64,000 bases of DNA. Origin: Chaenocephalus aceratus (Eukaryota > Chordata > Actinopteri > Perciformes > Channichthyidae). The position numbers and the translations under genes were made by a program. Position 1 is the first letter of the stretch; each line of letters starts with the position of its first letter. The stretch is taken from NCBI GenBank assembly GCA_023974075.1, contig JAMFTG010000542.1, positions 27,501-91,500 on the forward strand, in the 5' to 3' direction. Under the pieces are notes generated by a model. It was not told where the DNA came from. It saw nothing but the letters and a program-made list of their open reading frames with translations, and ran no database searches. Of the stretch, positions 10,921 through 22,186 are shown piece after piece.

Positions 10921-11012
10921 TCTACAGTAGCGCAGAATGGACAGAGAAAACATCATTGGGCCTCAAGTTATTTGCAGCCAATATAAATTATCCTACAAAC
11001 TTGGGATAGGAG

Positions 11013-11575
11013 CAGGGGCGGACTGGCCATCGGGACGTTCGGGACGAATCCCGATGGGCCGGTACTGAAGTGGGCCGGTCGGACGATGTGGGCCGGCCGG
11101 TAACCGGCAGGGCTTGACATTAAATGGCCCGCTGGCCCGGAAGCACTATTTAGACAACCCCGGGCCAGCATAACGTACTTTCCACTTGCCCGCTCGGGCC
11201 ACACAAAATGTTGCTTTAAAAAAAATGGTCCTGTGGTATTGGTATTTTGACTAGCAATTTAGTTAAATAGTTTCGTTTATCAACGCTACAACATAGCGGT
11301 CCGTGAGTCGGTTGTCGTTGTTGTTGGGTGAAAAGCAAACAGCTGTTTGCTGCGGAGCGCAGCGGGATCGCGCTCCTTCACTACAGACTATCGCGCCACC
11401 TAACCATTCGCCAAATGTTTTTAATACCAGCGGTAACCGGCCAAGCGCCGGGCAAAAAACAATCTTCAAATAAAAGAAAGTCACCGGAGGAGTTAAAGGA
11501 GAGTGACAGGGAGCATGAGAAGAAGAGAGAGAGAAAGTTTCAGCCAGCTTGATCGATGGAGTTGGCTGCAGTGAC
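11013..11575 (+). mobile_element. hAT left end and transposase remnant
   Basis: The sequence CAGGGGCGGACTGGCC at 11013 is a hAT-type terminus; the related TAGGGGCGGACTGGCC is at 38094. Between 11460 and 11552 a lysine/arginine-rich frame ending KKRERKFQPA resembles the start of TTF-type zinc-finger hAT transposases. A stop follows directly and no right terminus could be identified. A truncated relic. Confidence 0.45.
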
Positions 11576-13045
11576 GTGTCCTAAAACCCTTTTATAATCT
11601 ATCGATTAGATTTATGATTCGAAAATTATAAAAGTAGGGTAGACATGTGGAGATTATCCAGCTGAACAAAACGTGCATTTATCAAACAGGTTTGTTTTCC
11701 ACAGACCTTGTTTCCAGCTATTTTCCAAAACCCTTGTCGAGGGAAACCAACAGCTTACTTCCTGGTTTTCAGGACGCGTCACTGGCTGCACCTCTCAATA
11801 TGATGCCAATATAAACACGGTCTTCTGTCGGCTCTGTACATCAATGCCGACCTATGCTGACAAGTAAGTGAAGAGTAGACAATATAAAGGTATTGGCGAA
11901 ATGTCCCAGCAGTTTAGGATAATGAAGGTTCTAATCAAATCAATTACATATAGCCATTACATGTCTAAACTCCTAATGACAGGAAGGCAGAAAGTGCATT
12001 ATACAAAATAATAATAATAATAGCAGACATTTTTTAACAATGACCACAATATCATTATTTTAATAAACCAAATATGAACAATTGAGGAAAATGAGGAAGA
12101 ACTGATGATTCAAATGTTGTAGTACAAGTAGTAATGTAGTTAGTGCATACTAACTATTGCAACAAATGTGTTAATTTTCTTCATTATTAGTCGATTTTTT
12201 TTTTTTTGGACGAATGCTCCGGGCCCCGGTAGACATTATTTACCCTTAATGTCTACCGCTAGTAAATTGTCTGTTTAAATATGAAATGCTGTATTCATTA
12301 GTCGTACTATAATTCTACAAATATGTTTAAGTTTTCAGAGTAATTGTTTCCTACAGAACATTTTGTGATGTCATTTTGTTGAACCTGTTTGATTGGAAAA
12401 TGTTAGAAAAAAAGCTGTAAGATAAAAGTATTCTAGCTGTAGAACTTTAGGTTCTGTATATATTTAGTGTTTGACAAATCTAATAAAAAAAATGTAAACT
12501 GTTTTTCTCATCAGAACTTTATTTAAGGTATTTTAATGTAACATTTTAAGACAATGGATTTTGAAAAGAGAGGAAAGTTTCCTCTAAAATGTTTATGGAC
12601 AATTTCTGTATACTAATTGATTTTGCACTTTATTTCAGTTAATGTATGTAATGTTGAAGCTTTCCAGCCAATTGGTTCGCAAAAGGGTTCATCTCATGAG
12701 GCTTCATCATGGGCTTCATTTGAACACAAACCCCCCTGTTGGTCAAAGTGTGTAAAACAGGCAGATTGGTGTGCTCTTTCTCATACCGAGTTCCCAATGA
12801 GTAAAGCCTTAGAATAACTCTAAACAACGAACATAAAATCATATTTTCATGTTAACAATATTATATTTATTCCAGTTTAATGATTGTGATTGAAAAGCAA
12901 GGAGGCTGGTAAACATTGCAAAGAGGGATTTGGGTTCCTTAATAATATTCATAAACTTAACCAGCCTGAGAAAGGCTAAACCATATCAAAGAATACATTT
13001 TATTAATTATCTCATTTAGCTGTAGCTTTTATAAACAACAAACAA
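11576..13045. other. No gene recognised
   Basis: AT-rich non-coding sequence with short open frames on both strands (for example 11673-11867 and 12617-12842) that show no known motif. A T-run near 12191 precedes a short hairpin-like GGTAGACATTATTTACCC segment. Nothing else supportable. Confidence 0.4.
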
Positions 13046-13049
13046 TACG

Positions 13050-13118
13050 TATTGTTCAGTCGTTGAACCAGGGACCCTGCGGTCATGAGTCAACCGCTTC
13101 CAGCTGAGCCACAGCACA
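13050..13118 (-). repeat. tRNA-like (SINE head or tRNA pseudogene) sequence
   Basis: On the minus strand the sequence contains an A-box-like TGGCTCAGCTGG (13100-13111) and, about 30 nt downstream, a B-box-like GGTTCAACG (13061-13069). A five-pair stem can form around the anticodon position. The T-arm stem does not pair and position 33 is not T, so a working tRNA is unlikely. Best read as a tRNA-derived SINE head or a tRNA pseudogene. Confidence 0.35.
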
Positions 13119-13351
13119 CACACTTACCACAAAACTATAGGCATATATATTATATTCATAACAGGGTAATGTCAAAGCTATGAACTGCATTGTTGTAGTT
13201 TTAGCTGCAATATAGGCTATAACATCTAACATTTACAAAAGTCACCTGTAATAGTTACCTTATTTAGGACTAGATAGATGCTGTTTGCATGGTGGAGAGT
13301 AGCGAGGTGATGAAGGGACCTTTAAAGACAGCACCACTGCAGCGCATGCGC

Positions 13352-15017
13352 ACTTCTTATCTCATAATTATGACTTTTTATCTCATATTTCGACTTTCTT
13401 ATCTCATAATTATGACTTTCTATCTCATTATTTCGACTTTCTGATCTCATAATTATGACTTTTATTTCATTATTATGACTTTTTATCTCATTATTATGAC
13501 TTTTTATCTGATAATTATGACTTTTTATCTCATAATTTCGACTTTCTTATCTCATAATTATGACTTTTTATCTCATAATTTCGACTTTCTTATCTCATAA
13601 TTATGACTTTTTATCTCATAATTTCGACTTTCTTATCTCATAATTATGACTTTTTATCTCATAATTTCGACTTTCTTAACTCATAATTATGACTTTTTAT
13701 CTCATAATTTCGACTTTCTTATCTCATAATTATGACTTTTTATCTCATAATTTCGACTTTCTGATCTCATAATTATGACTTTTTATCTCATTATTATGAC
13801 TTTTTATCTCATAATTTCGACTTTCTTATCTCATAATTATGACTTTTTATCTCATAATTATGACTTTTTATCTCATAATTTCGGACTTCTTAACTCATAA
13901 TTATGACTTTTTATCTCATAATTTCGACTTTCTTATCTCATAATTATGACTTTTATCTCATAATTTCGACTTTCTTATCTCATAATTATGACTTTTTATC
14001 TCATAATTTCGACTTTCTTATCTCATAATTATGACTTTCTATCTCATTATTTCGACTTTCTGATCTCATAATTATGACTTTTTATTTCATTATGACTTTT
14101 TATCTCATTATTATGACTTTTTATCTCATAATTATGACTTTTTATCTCATAATTTTCGACTTCTTATCTCATAATATGACTTTTTATCTCATAATTTCGA
14201 CTTTCTTATCTCATAATTATGACTTTCTTATCTCATAATTTCGACTTTCTTATCTCATAATTATGACTTTTTATCTCATAATTTCGACTTTCTTAACTCA
14301 TAATTATGACTTTTTATCTCATTAATTTCGACTTTCTTATCTTCATAATTATGACTTTTATCTCATAATTTCGACTTTCTGATCTCATAATATGGACTTT
14401 TTATCTCATTATTATGACTTTTTATCTCATAATTTCGACCTTTCTTATCTCATAATTATGACTTTTATCTCATAATTATGACTTTTTATCTCATAATTTC
14501 GACTTTCTAACTCATAATTATGACTTCTTATCTCATAATTTCGACTTTCTTATCTCATAATTATGACTTTTTATCTCTAATTTCGACTTTCTTATCTCAT
14601 AATTATGACTTTTTATCTCATAATTTCGACTTTCTTATCTCATAATTATGAATTTCTATCTCATTATTTCGACTTTCTGATCTCATAATTATGACTTTTT
14701 ATTTCATTATGACTTTTTATCTCATTATTATGACTTTTTATCTCATAATTATGACTTTTTATCTCATAATTTCGACTTCTTATCTCATAATTATGACTTT
14801 TTATCTCATAATTTCGACTTTCTTATCTCATAATTATGACTTTTTATCTCATAATTTCGACTTTCTTATCTCATAATTATGACTTTTATCTCATAATTAT
14901 GACTTTTTATCTCATTATTATGACTTTTTATCTCATAATTTCGACTTTTCTTATCTCATAATTATGACTTTTTATCTCATTATTTCGACTTTTTTATCTC
15001 ATAATTGTGACTTTTCA
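13352..15017. repeat. AT-rich satellite array, ~43-bp higher unit
   Basis: About 1.67 kb made of two alternating half-units of 21-22 bp, TCTCATAATTATGACTTTT and TCTCATAATTTCGACTTTC, giving roughly 43-bp dimers. Variants with TCTCATTATTATGAC and small indels are scattered, and longer blocks appear to be reduplicated (compare 13700-14100 with 14280-14720). The array ends next to CAAGTGGCGGAAATGGGCTT, which looks like an element end. It is likely an expanded internal repeat of a MITE. Confidence 0.9.
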
Positions 15018-15019
15018 TG

Positions 15020-15332
15020 GGGATTTTTTTTTTTCAAGTGGCGGAAATGGGCTTCCATACTATCTCTCTGTCGCTCTATCTCTCTTTATAATCACAAAAC
15101 GAGTTCCCCGGTGTAACCAGTTAAACGGTAACACCGCCACTGGGTATTATGAGCGCTGTGGTTCAACAGTTCAACCGATCTGAATAGCTTCCTGAAGCAG
15201 TCACGTGTATCGAGAGGCAGCGAGGCTTCGTTTGTCATCGATGACGTCACTGGCACAAAACGATACAAGCCTCGATACATGCTTCAAGGGATTACTCGAC
15301 ACACGCTCCGAAGCCTCGCGCAATACGTAACA
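15020..15332. mobile_element. MITE fragments between satellite and duplication A
   Basis: Contains a short inverted pair (GGTGTAACCAGTTAAACGGTA region). The right edge, ATACGTAACACCACTA, abuts the duplicated zinc-finger 5' region and looks like a terminus reading TAGTGGTGTTACGTAT on the other strand. The GCTTCGTTTG/CGAAGCCTCG content resembles the hAT element at 27865. No complete pair of ends could be found. Confidence 0.35.
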
Positions 15333-15334
15333 CC

Positions 15335-15766
15335 ACTAGCTCCAGCTCTACTGATCCATGATCTGTGTGTCTGGATAAACCTCCGAATGGACTCTGTGCT
15401 CTTTTTTCTGGAGCGTTTACCTCGGACTATAGGAGCTAGCTTAGCATGCTAGCTGGAAACACGTTAGCAACACTAGTCAGAGAGAGAAACGGTGTGTTTA
15501 ACGGAGTTTGCAGGAAAAGGTGATCTAGTAAACATGAGTAGAGTCCAAATGATGCTGTCTTTGAGAGAAGCAGCGACTCACTGCTGCTGCTGCTGCTGTG
15601 TTTGAAAAAACGATAGCAGAGCTCGAGGAGGAGCTGTTTCTTTCCAAAGAGAAGAACGAGAGACTCCAGAAACTACTGGACGCTGTTTTACAGCCTCAGC
15701 TTCGGATACACAGGGCAGGTCTGTTCCTTTACTTTTAATTAACACTAAACTCTTTGGTAACACTTA
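15335..15766 (+). repeat. Segmental duplication A, copy 1, 5' block
   Basis: Close match to 40490-40943: the same 5' UTR (TCTGTGTGTCTGGATAAACC, GGAGCGTTTACCTCGGACTA), exon 1 and the first bases of the intron. It is the first exon block of zinc-finger copy 1. The homologous block of exon 2 resumes at 22187. The two blocks are separated by insertions in the intron. Confidence 0.85.
15534..15718 (+). pseudogene. Zinc-finger copy 1, exon 1 (frameshifted)
   Basis: Aligns base for base with the intact exon 1 at 40692-40884. It begins with the same ATGAGTAGAGTCCAAATG and ends with a preserved splice donor (GCAG followed by GTCTGT). It is 185 bp instead of 193: one base is gained after codon 10 (TTGAGAGAAG for TTGAAGAAG) and nine are lost where GCTGAAGATATATTTGCT has been replaced by a GCT repeat. 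The net change of eight bases breaks the frame, so the copy cannot encode the usual coiled N terminus. Exon 2 of the same gene is at 23362, itself broken. Confidence 0.85.
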
Positions 15767-15863
15767 AAGGTGGGTAGGTACGTTTCAGAAACCGGCTCGA
15801 GATACACTTTTTGTTATATTCCATGGAATGCTCTTAACATCCCGAAAGCGATGAATATCTTAA

Positions 15864-18622
15864 AGGTGACATGTCATGCTTTTTCCGGTTATTACCCGTC
15901 CCCTTGTGTGTTATGAAGGTTTTTATGCATGTAAACGGTTGTGCAGAGTCAAAACCCTCAAAGTACACCCTGTAGCGAGTCACGGCCCGTCTACACTACA
16001 GCGTCGAAAGCTCCAATCTGCCCATTCACTTTCAATGGGGTCACGTAGCCGCGCTTTTTTCGCCGAACTGAATTGTGGGTAGCAGAGCGGGTCCGTCTCA
16101 GGCGTCTCACGGCCCCTACACACGGCGGCGTGCGTTGCCGCTTTAACGCTTCTTCTGCCCATTCACTTTGAATGGGGTGACGTCACGATTCGCCGAACTG
16201 CATTGCGGGAGCAAAGCGTAGCTTCTCTCGAGGTGCTCGCTGCAAAAGTAGAGCAATGTTCTACTTTTGCCGCCTCGACGGAGGCGTCAGCCAATCAAAT
16301 CCCTCGTATGTAAATCTGACAGTACAAGCAGTAGCCAATCAAACCGGGTGTATGTTGGGAGAGCCAGACCGCAGTTATTTCCCATATGTCAACAAAAGGA
16401 GGAGAAAATGATCGTGGCGGTAGGGAACATACAGGGATACAAACCGGAGGAGCCAGGCATGGGGGGAGGTGGCAGAGACAGTGGGGGAAACTGGTAGGTT
16501 TTCGCTTGTTTGGGGAGTTTATATCCAGTGTATTTCGTTTGAATGGACAGCTAGCAAGCATAGACAGTATATTTAGCCAGCATGGATGTAGCATGAATGC
16601 TTTGCTTTGTATGTCCGGGGCGGGACATTCATGTGGTTGGTTGTTGGTCGGGCTGCTCGCGTTGATTCCCCAAGCTCAAGACACGCCCACCGCCAAGCGG
16701 CAACGCACGCCGCCGTGTGTAGGGGCCGTCACGGAGCGTCCACACTACAGCTTCAAAAATAGCTTGGAGCTGGGCGTGTCTGGAGCTTGGGGATTGTATT
16801 CAAGCAACACGGCCAACAACCAATCACATGAATCTCCCGCCCCCGACATACAAAGCAAAAAAACCCGGGGATTTTATGGGAGCAATATATATATATATAT
16901 ATATAAACTCCCCAAACAGGCGAAAACCTACCAGTTTCACCCACTGTCTCTGCCACCTCCCTCCATGCCTGGTTCCTCCTGTTTGTATCCCGGTAGGTGA
17001 AGAGGTGTCTGGTCATACAAAACCGGGTGATTTGCTACGGCGATAGTTAGTTTTCTCCTCCGACTTTTTTTGAAATATAGAAATGAACGGCGGGATATCT
17101 CTCCCAGCTTAGACGCGGTTTGATTGGCTACGGCTTCAGCTGTCAGATTTTGGGAACGGGATTTGATTGGCTGGCGCTGGCTACTCCGGCGTCTCAGGCG
17201 ACAGAAGTTGAACATTGTTCAACTTCTGTCGCCGGAGACGGACCGCTCTCTGCTACCCACAATTCAGTTCGGCGAAAAAAGCGCGGCTACGTGACGTCAC
17301 CCCATTGAAAGTGAATGGGCAGATTGGAGCTTTCGACGCTGTCGACGCTGTAGTGTAGACGGGCCGTCAGGCGACAGAAGTTGAACAATGTTCAACTTCT
17401 GTCGCCTGAGACGCCGGAGTAGCCAGCGCCAGCCAATCAAATCCCGTTTCCCAAAATCTGACAGCTGAAGCAGTAGCCAATCAAACCGCGTCTAAGCTGG
17501 GAGAGATATCCCGCCGTTCATTTCTATATTTCAAAAAAATATGAAACTGGTAGGTTTTCGCCTGTTTGGGGAGTTTATATATATATTGCTTCCATACAAT
17601 CCCCGGGGTTTTTTGCTTTGTATGTCGGGGGCGGGAGATTCATGTGATTGGTTGTTTGGCCGTGTTGCTTGAATAAAATCCCCAAGCTCCAGACACGCCC
17701 AGCTCCAAGCTATTTTGAAGCTTAGTGTGGACGCTCCGTAACACTCTAACCCAGAGAAGAACTCCCCAAAACGCCTCGTTGGTGAAACGTCATCATTCAT
17801 TTGATTTCTTCCGGGTACATCAGGACGTCATGTTGTAACCGCAATGAAATGGACCAATCCGTGGAGCCGTTACGTTAAGTCCGCGGAGCCGTTACGTTAA
17901 GCCCCCCGCTGATTGGTCCAAATTGACCAATCCGGACTTCCTCACACACACACGCAGCTCTGCTGATGTCTCCTCCCTGGCTGCAGGCTGATAACAGACA
18001 GTTGGGATCGCGGCGACATTCTCTCTCCGCAGACCCATTCTCACAGCGTTTATCAACCTTTTTTCTTCTCAATATCAAGCCACACTTATTGTTTTTACTT
18101 CGGCTGAGACTTTGTGTGTGCTCAGGGTTAGTTTGGCTGTGTTTCACTGTGTATCGCTAAACAAGGAAATCACACCTCCACGGAGCTCAGCGCGATTCAC
18201 AACGTGAAACAATCGGACGTTGTGAATCACCCCGAGCACACACAAAGTCTCAGCCGAAGTAAAAACAATCAGTGTGGCTTGATATTGAGAAGAAAAAGGT
18301 TGATAAACGCTGTGAGAATGGGTCTGCAGAGAGAATTTCGCCGCGATCCCAACTGTCTGTTATCAGCAGCAGCCCGGAGGAGACATCAGCTGAGCTGCGT
18401 GTGTGTGAGGAAGTCTGTGGATTGGTCAATCCGAGCACACTGGGCTCACAGGGAGGGGGGCAAGAGCTCCAACGAGCCGGTTAATCGAGAGTGAATACAC
18501 GTAGTTTACAGAGATGCTGTATGCGAAACAATCTGAGTTTGGAAAATTGCACAGTATTTTTCTATTGTAATATCCCTCAACAATGGTATTATGATCAGTA
18601 GAAGGACCATGACATGTGACCT
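15864..18622. mobile_element. TTAA-flanked DNA element, family A (nested host)
   Basis: The ends AGGTGACATGTCATG and CATGACATGTGACCT are inverted and are flanked by perfect TTAA duplications (15860-15863, 18623-18626). TTAA targeting is characteristic of piggyBac and Kolobok elements. The element has no transposase. Its outer 100 bp (GCTTTTTCCGG, GTGTGTTATGAAGG) recur at 47056 and, inverted, at about 22080-22186. Much of its length is further insertions: a block of Harbinger-like MITEs (15983-17738) and a palindromic segment around 18150-18240. Confidence 0.85.
15983..17738. mobile_element. Cluster of Harbinger-like MITEs inside family A element
   Basis: The outer ends CGGCCCGTCTACACTAC (15983) and GTGTGGACGCTCCG (ends 17738) are inverted and flanked by TCA and TAA, a slightly decayed 3-bp duplication of TAA. 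Other copies of family A (revcomp near 22077) read GCGAGTAAACTC at this site, which is consistent with an empty TAA target. Inside are several inverted partial copies of the same MITE (for example 16735-17370), with repeated landmarks CCCCATTGAAAGTGAATGGG and GAACATTGTTCAACTTC. The same MITE sits intact at 51873-52520. Confidence 0.7.
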
Positions 18623-19183
18623 TTAAGTGCTTTGACAAAAAATCCATAAAAAAAAAATGTCATCTGTGGAAGCCGTAATACTGTAAAAAGTACAACCAAT
18701 CCGTTTAGCCGGCCCGGAGAGAGTGTTTTGAAGCGAACGAAGCAGCAGCAAAATAGGTCTGTCGAGTGTCTTCAAAGTTAGATCTGTAACAAAGACCTTA
18801 ATAAGACCCAAAGAAGAGCTCACCTGTCTGCCTTATTGAAAAGTGGATTATTGAACCCGAAGTGTGTTGCTTCGCCCCTGGTAGATTGCAGATCCCTTGT
18901 TTTCATCGTCTACGGCAGGGGAGATTCCCAGTCGATCGCGAGATGTGTCTAAAAATAGAACAACAATATTCTGTTTTATCGTTAATGTCCTGTAACATAA
19001 TCTTCCTGTGACAGAATAATGCACTTGAACGCATCAAAGCTTTGTGATTGGCCGGCGTGACCCCATGTGTCGGGGCGTGGCTGGTGAGCAGTGAGCAGTG
19101 CACTATTTCGCTGACGTTGTTGTCCGTGTCAACACCATGTCAACACCAGGAGTGACAGTCCGCACACACACACAAGACCGCAA

Positions 19184-19551
19184 TTATGGCAGAAGCAAAA
19201 CATATATAATTTTCACTCCGAGTGGGAGGATGATTATTTTTATATCTATTCCAATTCAAAGTCCATCTGTCTCATCTGCAATGCGAGCGTGGCTTTATCG
19301 AAGAAGGGTAATTTTATTTCAAAACAGTGCACAAACGCTACGAATTCCCTCCTAATTCTGCCCTGCACTCCAAAAGGGGAGGGGCCTGAAAGGACAGCTA
19401 AATGCACAGCAGTCCATTTTCACCAGGCCCAACAACAAGAGCAAGGCTGCTACCATAGCATCTTAACGTGTCAGTCACGTTCTTGCGAAACACATGAAGT
19501 CTTTCAAAGATGGTGAAGTTGTGAAAGAAGCATTCCTGGAGGCTGCCGATG
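19184..19551 (+). pseudogene. hAT transposase N-terminal remnant (ZBED5/GTF2IRD2 type)
   Basis: Reading three shifting frames gives fragments typical of the amino end of ZBED5/SCAND3/GTF2IRD2-like hAT transposases: MAEAKHIYNFHSEWEDDYF at the start, then SICLICNASVALSKKGN (the cysteine pair of a BED-type finger), QQSIFTRPNNKSKAATIAS, and finally FKDGEVVKEAFLEAA. In functional relatives the finger continues with a histidine pair; here that part is replaced by CTNATNS after a frameshift. At least two frameshifts separate the blocks, so no protein can be made. The rest of the transposase is deleted. Confidence 0.65.
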
Positions 19552-19641
19552 CGTAATAAAACAGTAATAACAGTAGCATTTCAACAGGTTTTTGATATGA
19601 TAAAAACTAGATACTGTTATTAATCAGCTGTAAGTTTGAGT

Positions 19642-19907
19642 GGTTCGGGCACCTAGTTAGGATGCCACCTGGGCGCCTCCCTAGGGAGGTGTTCCAGGCA
19701 CGTCCAGCTGGGAAGAGACCAAGGGGTAGACCTAGGACCAGGTGGAGGGATTATATCTCTTCGCTGGCCTGGGGCGCCTTGGGATCCCCAGTCAGAGCTG
19801 GTTGATGTCGCCAGGGAAAATAAAAGTTTGGGGCTCTCTGCTGGAACTGCTACCCCCCGCGACCCGACCACGGATAAGCGGGAGAAGATGGATGGATGGA
19901 TGGATGG
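19642..19907 (+). mobile_element. Rex3 (RTE clade) LINE 3' end with 10-bp TSD
   Basis: A 5'-truncated 266-bp copy. The coding part reads FGHLVRMPPGRLPREVFQAR and GRPRTRWRDYISSLAW, the C-terminal end of Rex3/RTE ORF2, and it ends in a GATG tandem tail (GGATGGATGGATGG). It is flanked by perfect 10-bp duplications AAGTTTGAGT (19632-19641 and 19908-19917), so the insertion is intact and younger than the hAT element that contains it. Confidence 0.9.
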
Positions 19908-20758
19908 AAGTTTGAGTTTGTTTGAACTTATTCATTATAATTATTGTACAAAATGGTATAAAAATGCAAACTTAAATTGATTATAGTCTATTATCAATTC
20001 AGGTTAAGAAACTAGTGTTGCTTGCATCCTATTTTAAAGGTATTTCTTTTTATAATCTACTAAAAGGCAACAAAAAAGGGGTTTGATTCTATTAATTTTG
20101 TCTTTTTTATTGCACTGTTGCAGCAGATTCCTGAGTAGCTTCAGATCTGAGTTGTCTTATTAGTAAGCCTAATTTATACTTTTGTAGCAACACTATTTTT
20201 ATATAATGGCAAAGAAAGGGTTCAGAGTCTTTTCTTTTTTCCTGTGTCATATGTGGCAGCACTGTTCAATGTTTCTTGAAAACATTACCCACTGTAGTAT
20301 GTGACGTGTGAATAAACTCCAACTCTGTATCAACAACACTGTTGTGTAACTTCAGTTAAATACTTGTATGTGTGTAGATTAGAAAGAGGTAAGATAAAGG
20401 ATCTGCAGTATTTTATGAAGTATTAATCGTACAAAGGTCAGTTTTATACAAGTAGAAGTGTGTATTTACCTGGCAGTAGGCTGTCAGTAATGGCTACGCC
20501 TCTCTATTTGGACTGGTAGATCTCGGCAGACTGGCAACTTCAAAAGTAGCTCTCGGTTCAAAAAAGGTTGGGCACCCCTGGTCTACGGTCTTTGGTTTGG
20601 TCTATGGAGCCAATAGGAAAGTTTAACACAAGAATATGTATGAACTAAAATAGCAGTATCATCTCAAACAAGGAGCTTAGAGGAGCTGACATCGGCTGCA
20701 GGGAGTGGAGGCAGAGCGCTGAACACAAACAGGAAATACTGCTCTTATTAAAGCAAGG

Positions 20759-21598
20759 CAAGTTTATTTATATAGCACTTTTCAACGCAAGGCAATTCAA
20801 AGTGCTTTACAAAAAATGAAAGACATTAAGCATTAAAAAAGAAAAGCTAATAAAATAAACATTAAAAGGAAAAATACATGGATAAAAGTTACAGTGCAGT
20901 TTAAAATATGAATAGTTCAATTAAACATTAAAAGAAAAAGTACATGGATAAAAGTTACAGTGCAGTTTAAGATATGAATAGTTCATTAAAAGCAGCGACA
21001 AAAAGAAAAGTCTTCAGGCTGGATTTAAAAGTAGTAAGAGTTGCAGCGGACCTGCAGGTTTCTGGGAGTTTGTTCCAGATGTTTGGAGCATACTAACTGA
21101 ACGCTGCTTTACCATGTTTAGTTCTGACTCTGGGGACAGAAAGCTGACCAGTCCCTGAAGACCTGAGAGATCTGGATGGTTCATAATTTAGCAGGAGGTC
21201 AGTAATGTATGTTGGGCCTAAACCATTCAGTGCTTTATAAACCAGCAGCAGTATTTTGAAATCTATTCTTTGACAGACAGGAAGCCAGTGTAAAGACTTC
21301 AGAACTGGAGTGATGTGATCCACTTTCTTAGTGTTAGTGAGGACTCGAGCAGCGGCGTTCTGAATCAGCTGCAGCTTCCTAACAGATGTTTTAGTGAGAC
21401 CTGTGAAGACACCATTGCAGTAGTCGAGTCTACTGAAGATAAAGGCATGGACAAGTTTTTTCCAAATCCTGCTGTGACATTAGTCTTTTAATCCTAGATA
21501 TGTTCTTTAGGTGATAGTAGGCTGATTTAGTAACTGTTTTAATGTGACTGTTGAAACTCAGGTCAGAGTCCATGACTACAATGTAATTCTTAACAGGT
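20759..21598 (-). mobile_element. L2-type LINE 3' end, minus strand
   Basis: On the minus strand the frame through 21323-21093 reads HITPVLKSLHWLPVCQRIDF and KALNGLGPTYITDLL. Upstream codons give IQNAAARVLTNTKKVD. This is the C terminus of an L2/CR1-like reverse-transcriptase ORF. The 3' UTR side ends at about 20759 with the sequence AAGTTTATTTATATAGCAC, a familiar LINE end in fish. It is 5'-truncated at about 21598, as expected for retroposed LINEs. Confidence 0.8.
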
Positions 21599-21603
21599 TA
21601 AAG

Positions 21604-22186
21604 CTAAACAAGGAAATCACACCTCCACGGAGCTCAGCGCGATTCACAACGTCCGATTGTTTCACGTTGTGAATCACGCTAAGCTCCGTGGAGGTGTTGT
21701 TTCCTTGTTTAGCGATACACAGCCAAACTCACCCTGAGCACACACAAAGTCAAAGCCGAAGTAAAAACAATAAGTGTGGCTTGCTATTGAGTAAGAAAAA
21801 GGTTGATAAACGATGTGAGAATGGGTCTGCAGAGAGAATTTTGCCGTGATCCCAACGGTCTGTTATCAGCCTGCAGCAGGGAGGAGAAATCAGCTGAGCT
21901 GCCTGCAGCACTGAGTGTGTGAGGAAGTTCGTGGATTGGTCAATTTGGACCAATCAGCAGAAGAAGTGACGTAGCACGGTGCAGCCACGTCACACGGGGC
22001 AGGAAGTAAACAATGGAAACTGAGAAATCTCCAACGAGGCTTTTGGGGGAGGTATTTTCTGTGTTAGAGTTTACTCGCTACAGGTGTACTTTTAGGGTTT
22101 TGACTCTGCACAACGTTTATATGCATAAATAGCTTCATAACACACAAGGGGACGGGTAATAACCGGAAAAACATGACATGGGACCT
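21604..22186 (-). mobile_element. TTAA family A element, truncated, minus orientation
   Basis: The right end GACATGGGACCT abuts TTAA (22187-22190) and is the inverse of the left end of the element at 15864. The left side begins with a hairpin: arms starting GCTAAACAAGGAAATCAC (21604) and ending CCTTGTTTAGC (21713) around a short centre. The other terminus is missing, probably removed when the LINE at 20759-21598 arrived. No coding sequence. Confidence 0.7.

Larger units (their letters stand above)
15767..18718. mobile_element. TA-flanked MITE family 1, copy 2, split by a TTAA element
   Basis: The left part (15767-15863) matches 766-861, beginning AAGGTGGGTAGGTA after a TA dinucleotide. The right part resumes at 18627 (GTGCTTTGAC) and matches copy 1 from about 863 to 950, after which it diverges. 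The intervening 2.76 kb is a separate insertion. Zinc-finger copy 2 has no MITE at the equivalent intron position (ACACTTAAGAC near 40936). Confidence 0.75.
18916..20580 (+). mobile_element. hAT element (ZBED5/GTF2IRD2-like) with 8-bp TSD
   Basis: A 1665-bp element with ends CAGGGGAGATTCCCA and GGGCACCCCTG and perfect 8-bp duplications GTCTACGG (18908-18915, 20581-20588). It carries a decayed N-terminal transposase region (19184-19550) and a Rex3 retroposon insertion (19642-19907). The catalytic domain is absent. It sits in the intron of zinc-finger copy 1. Confidence 0.85.

Noticed and set aside
13050..13118. A functional tRNA gene on the minus strand
   Set aside because: A- and B-box-like motifs exist, but the T-arm does not pair and the base at position 33 is not T. 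Kept only as a tRNA-like repeat.
13352..15017. Evenly spaced repeats that could suggest a CRISPR array
   Set aside because: The units are contiguous variants without unique spacers, the sequence is AT-rich satellite, and the window is clearly vertebrate.
16267..18494. Several frames of 60-200 codons in the 16-18.5 kb block
   Set aside because: They lie in nested inverted MITE copies and recur in both orientations without domain content.
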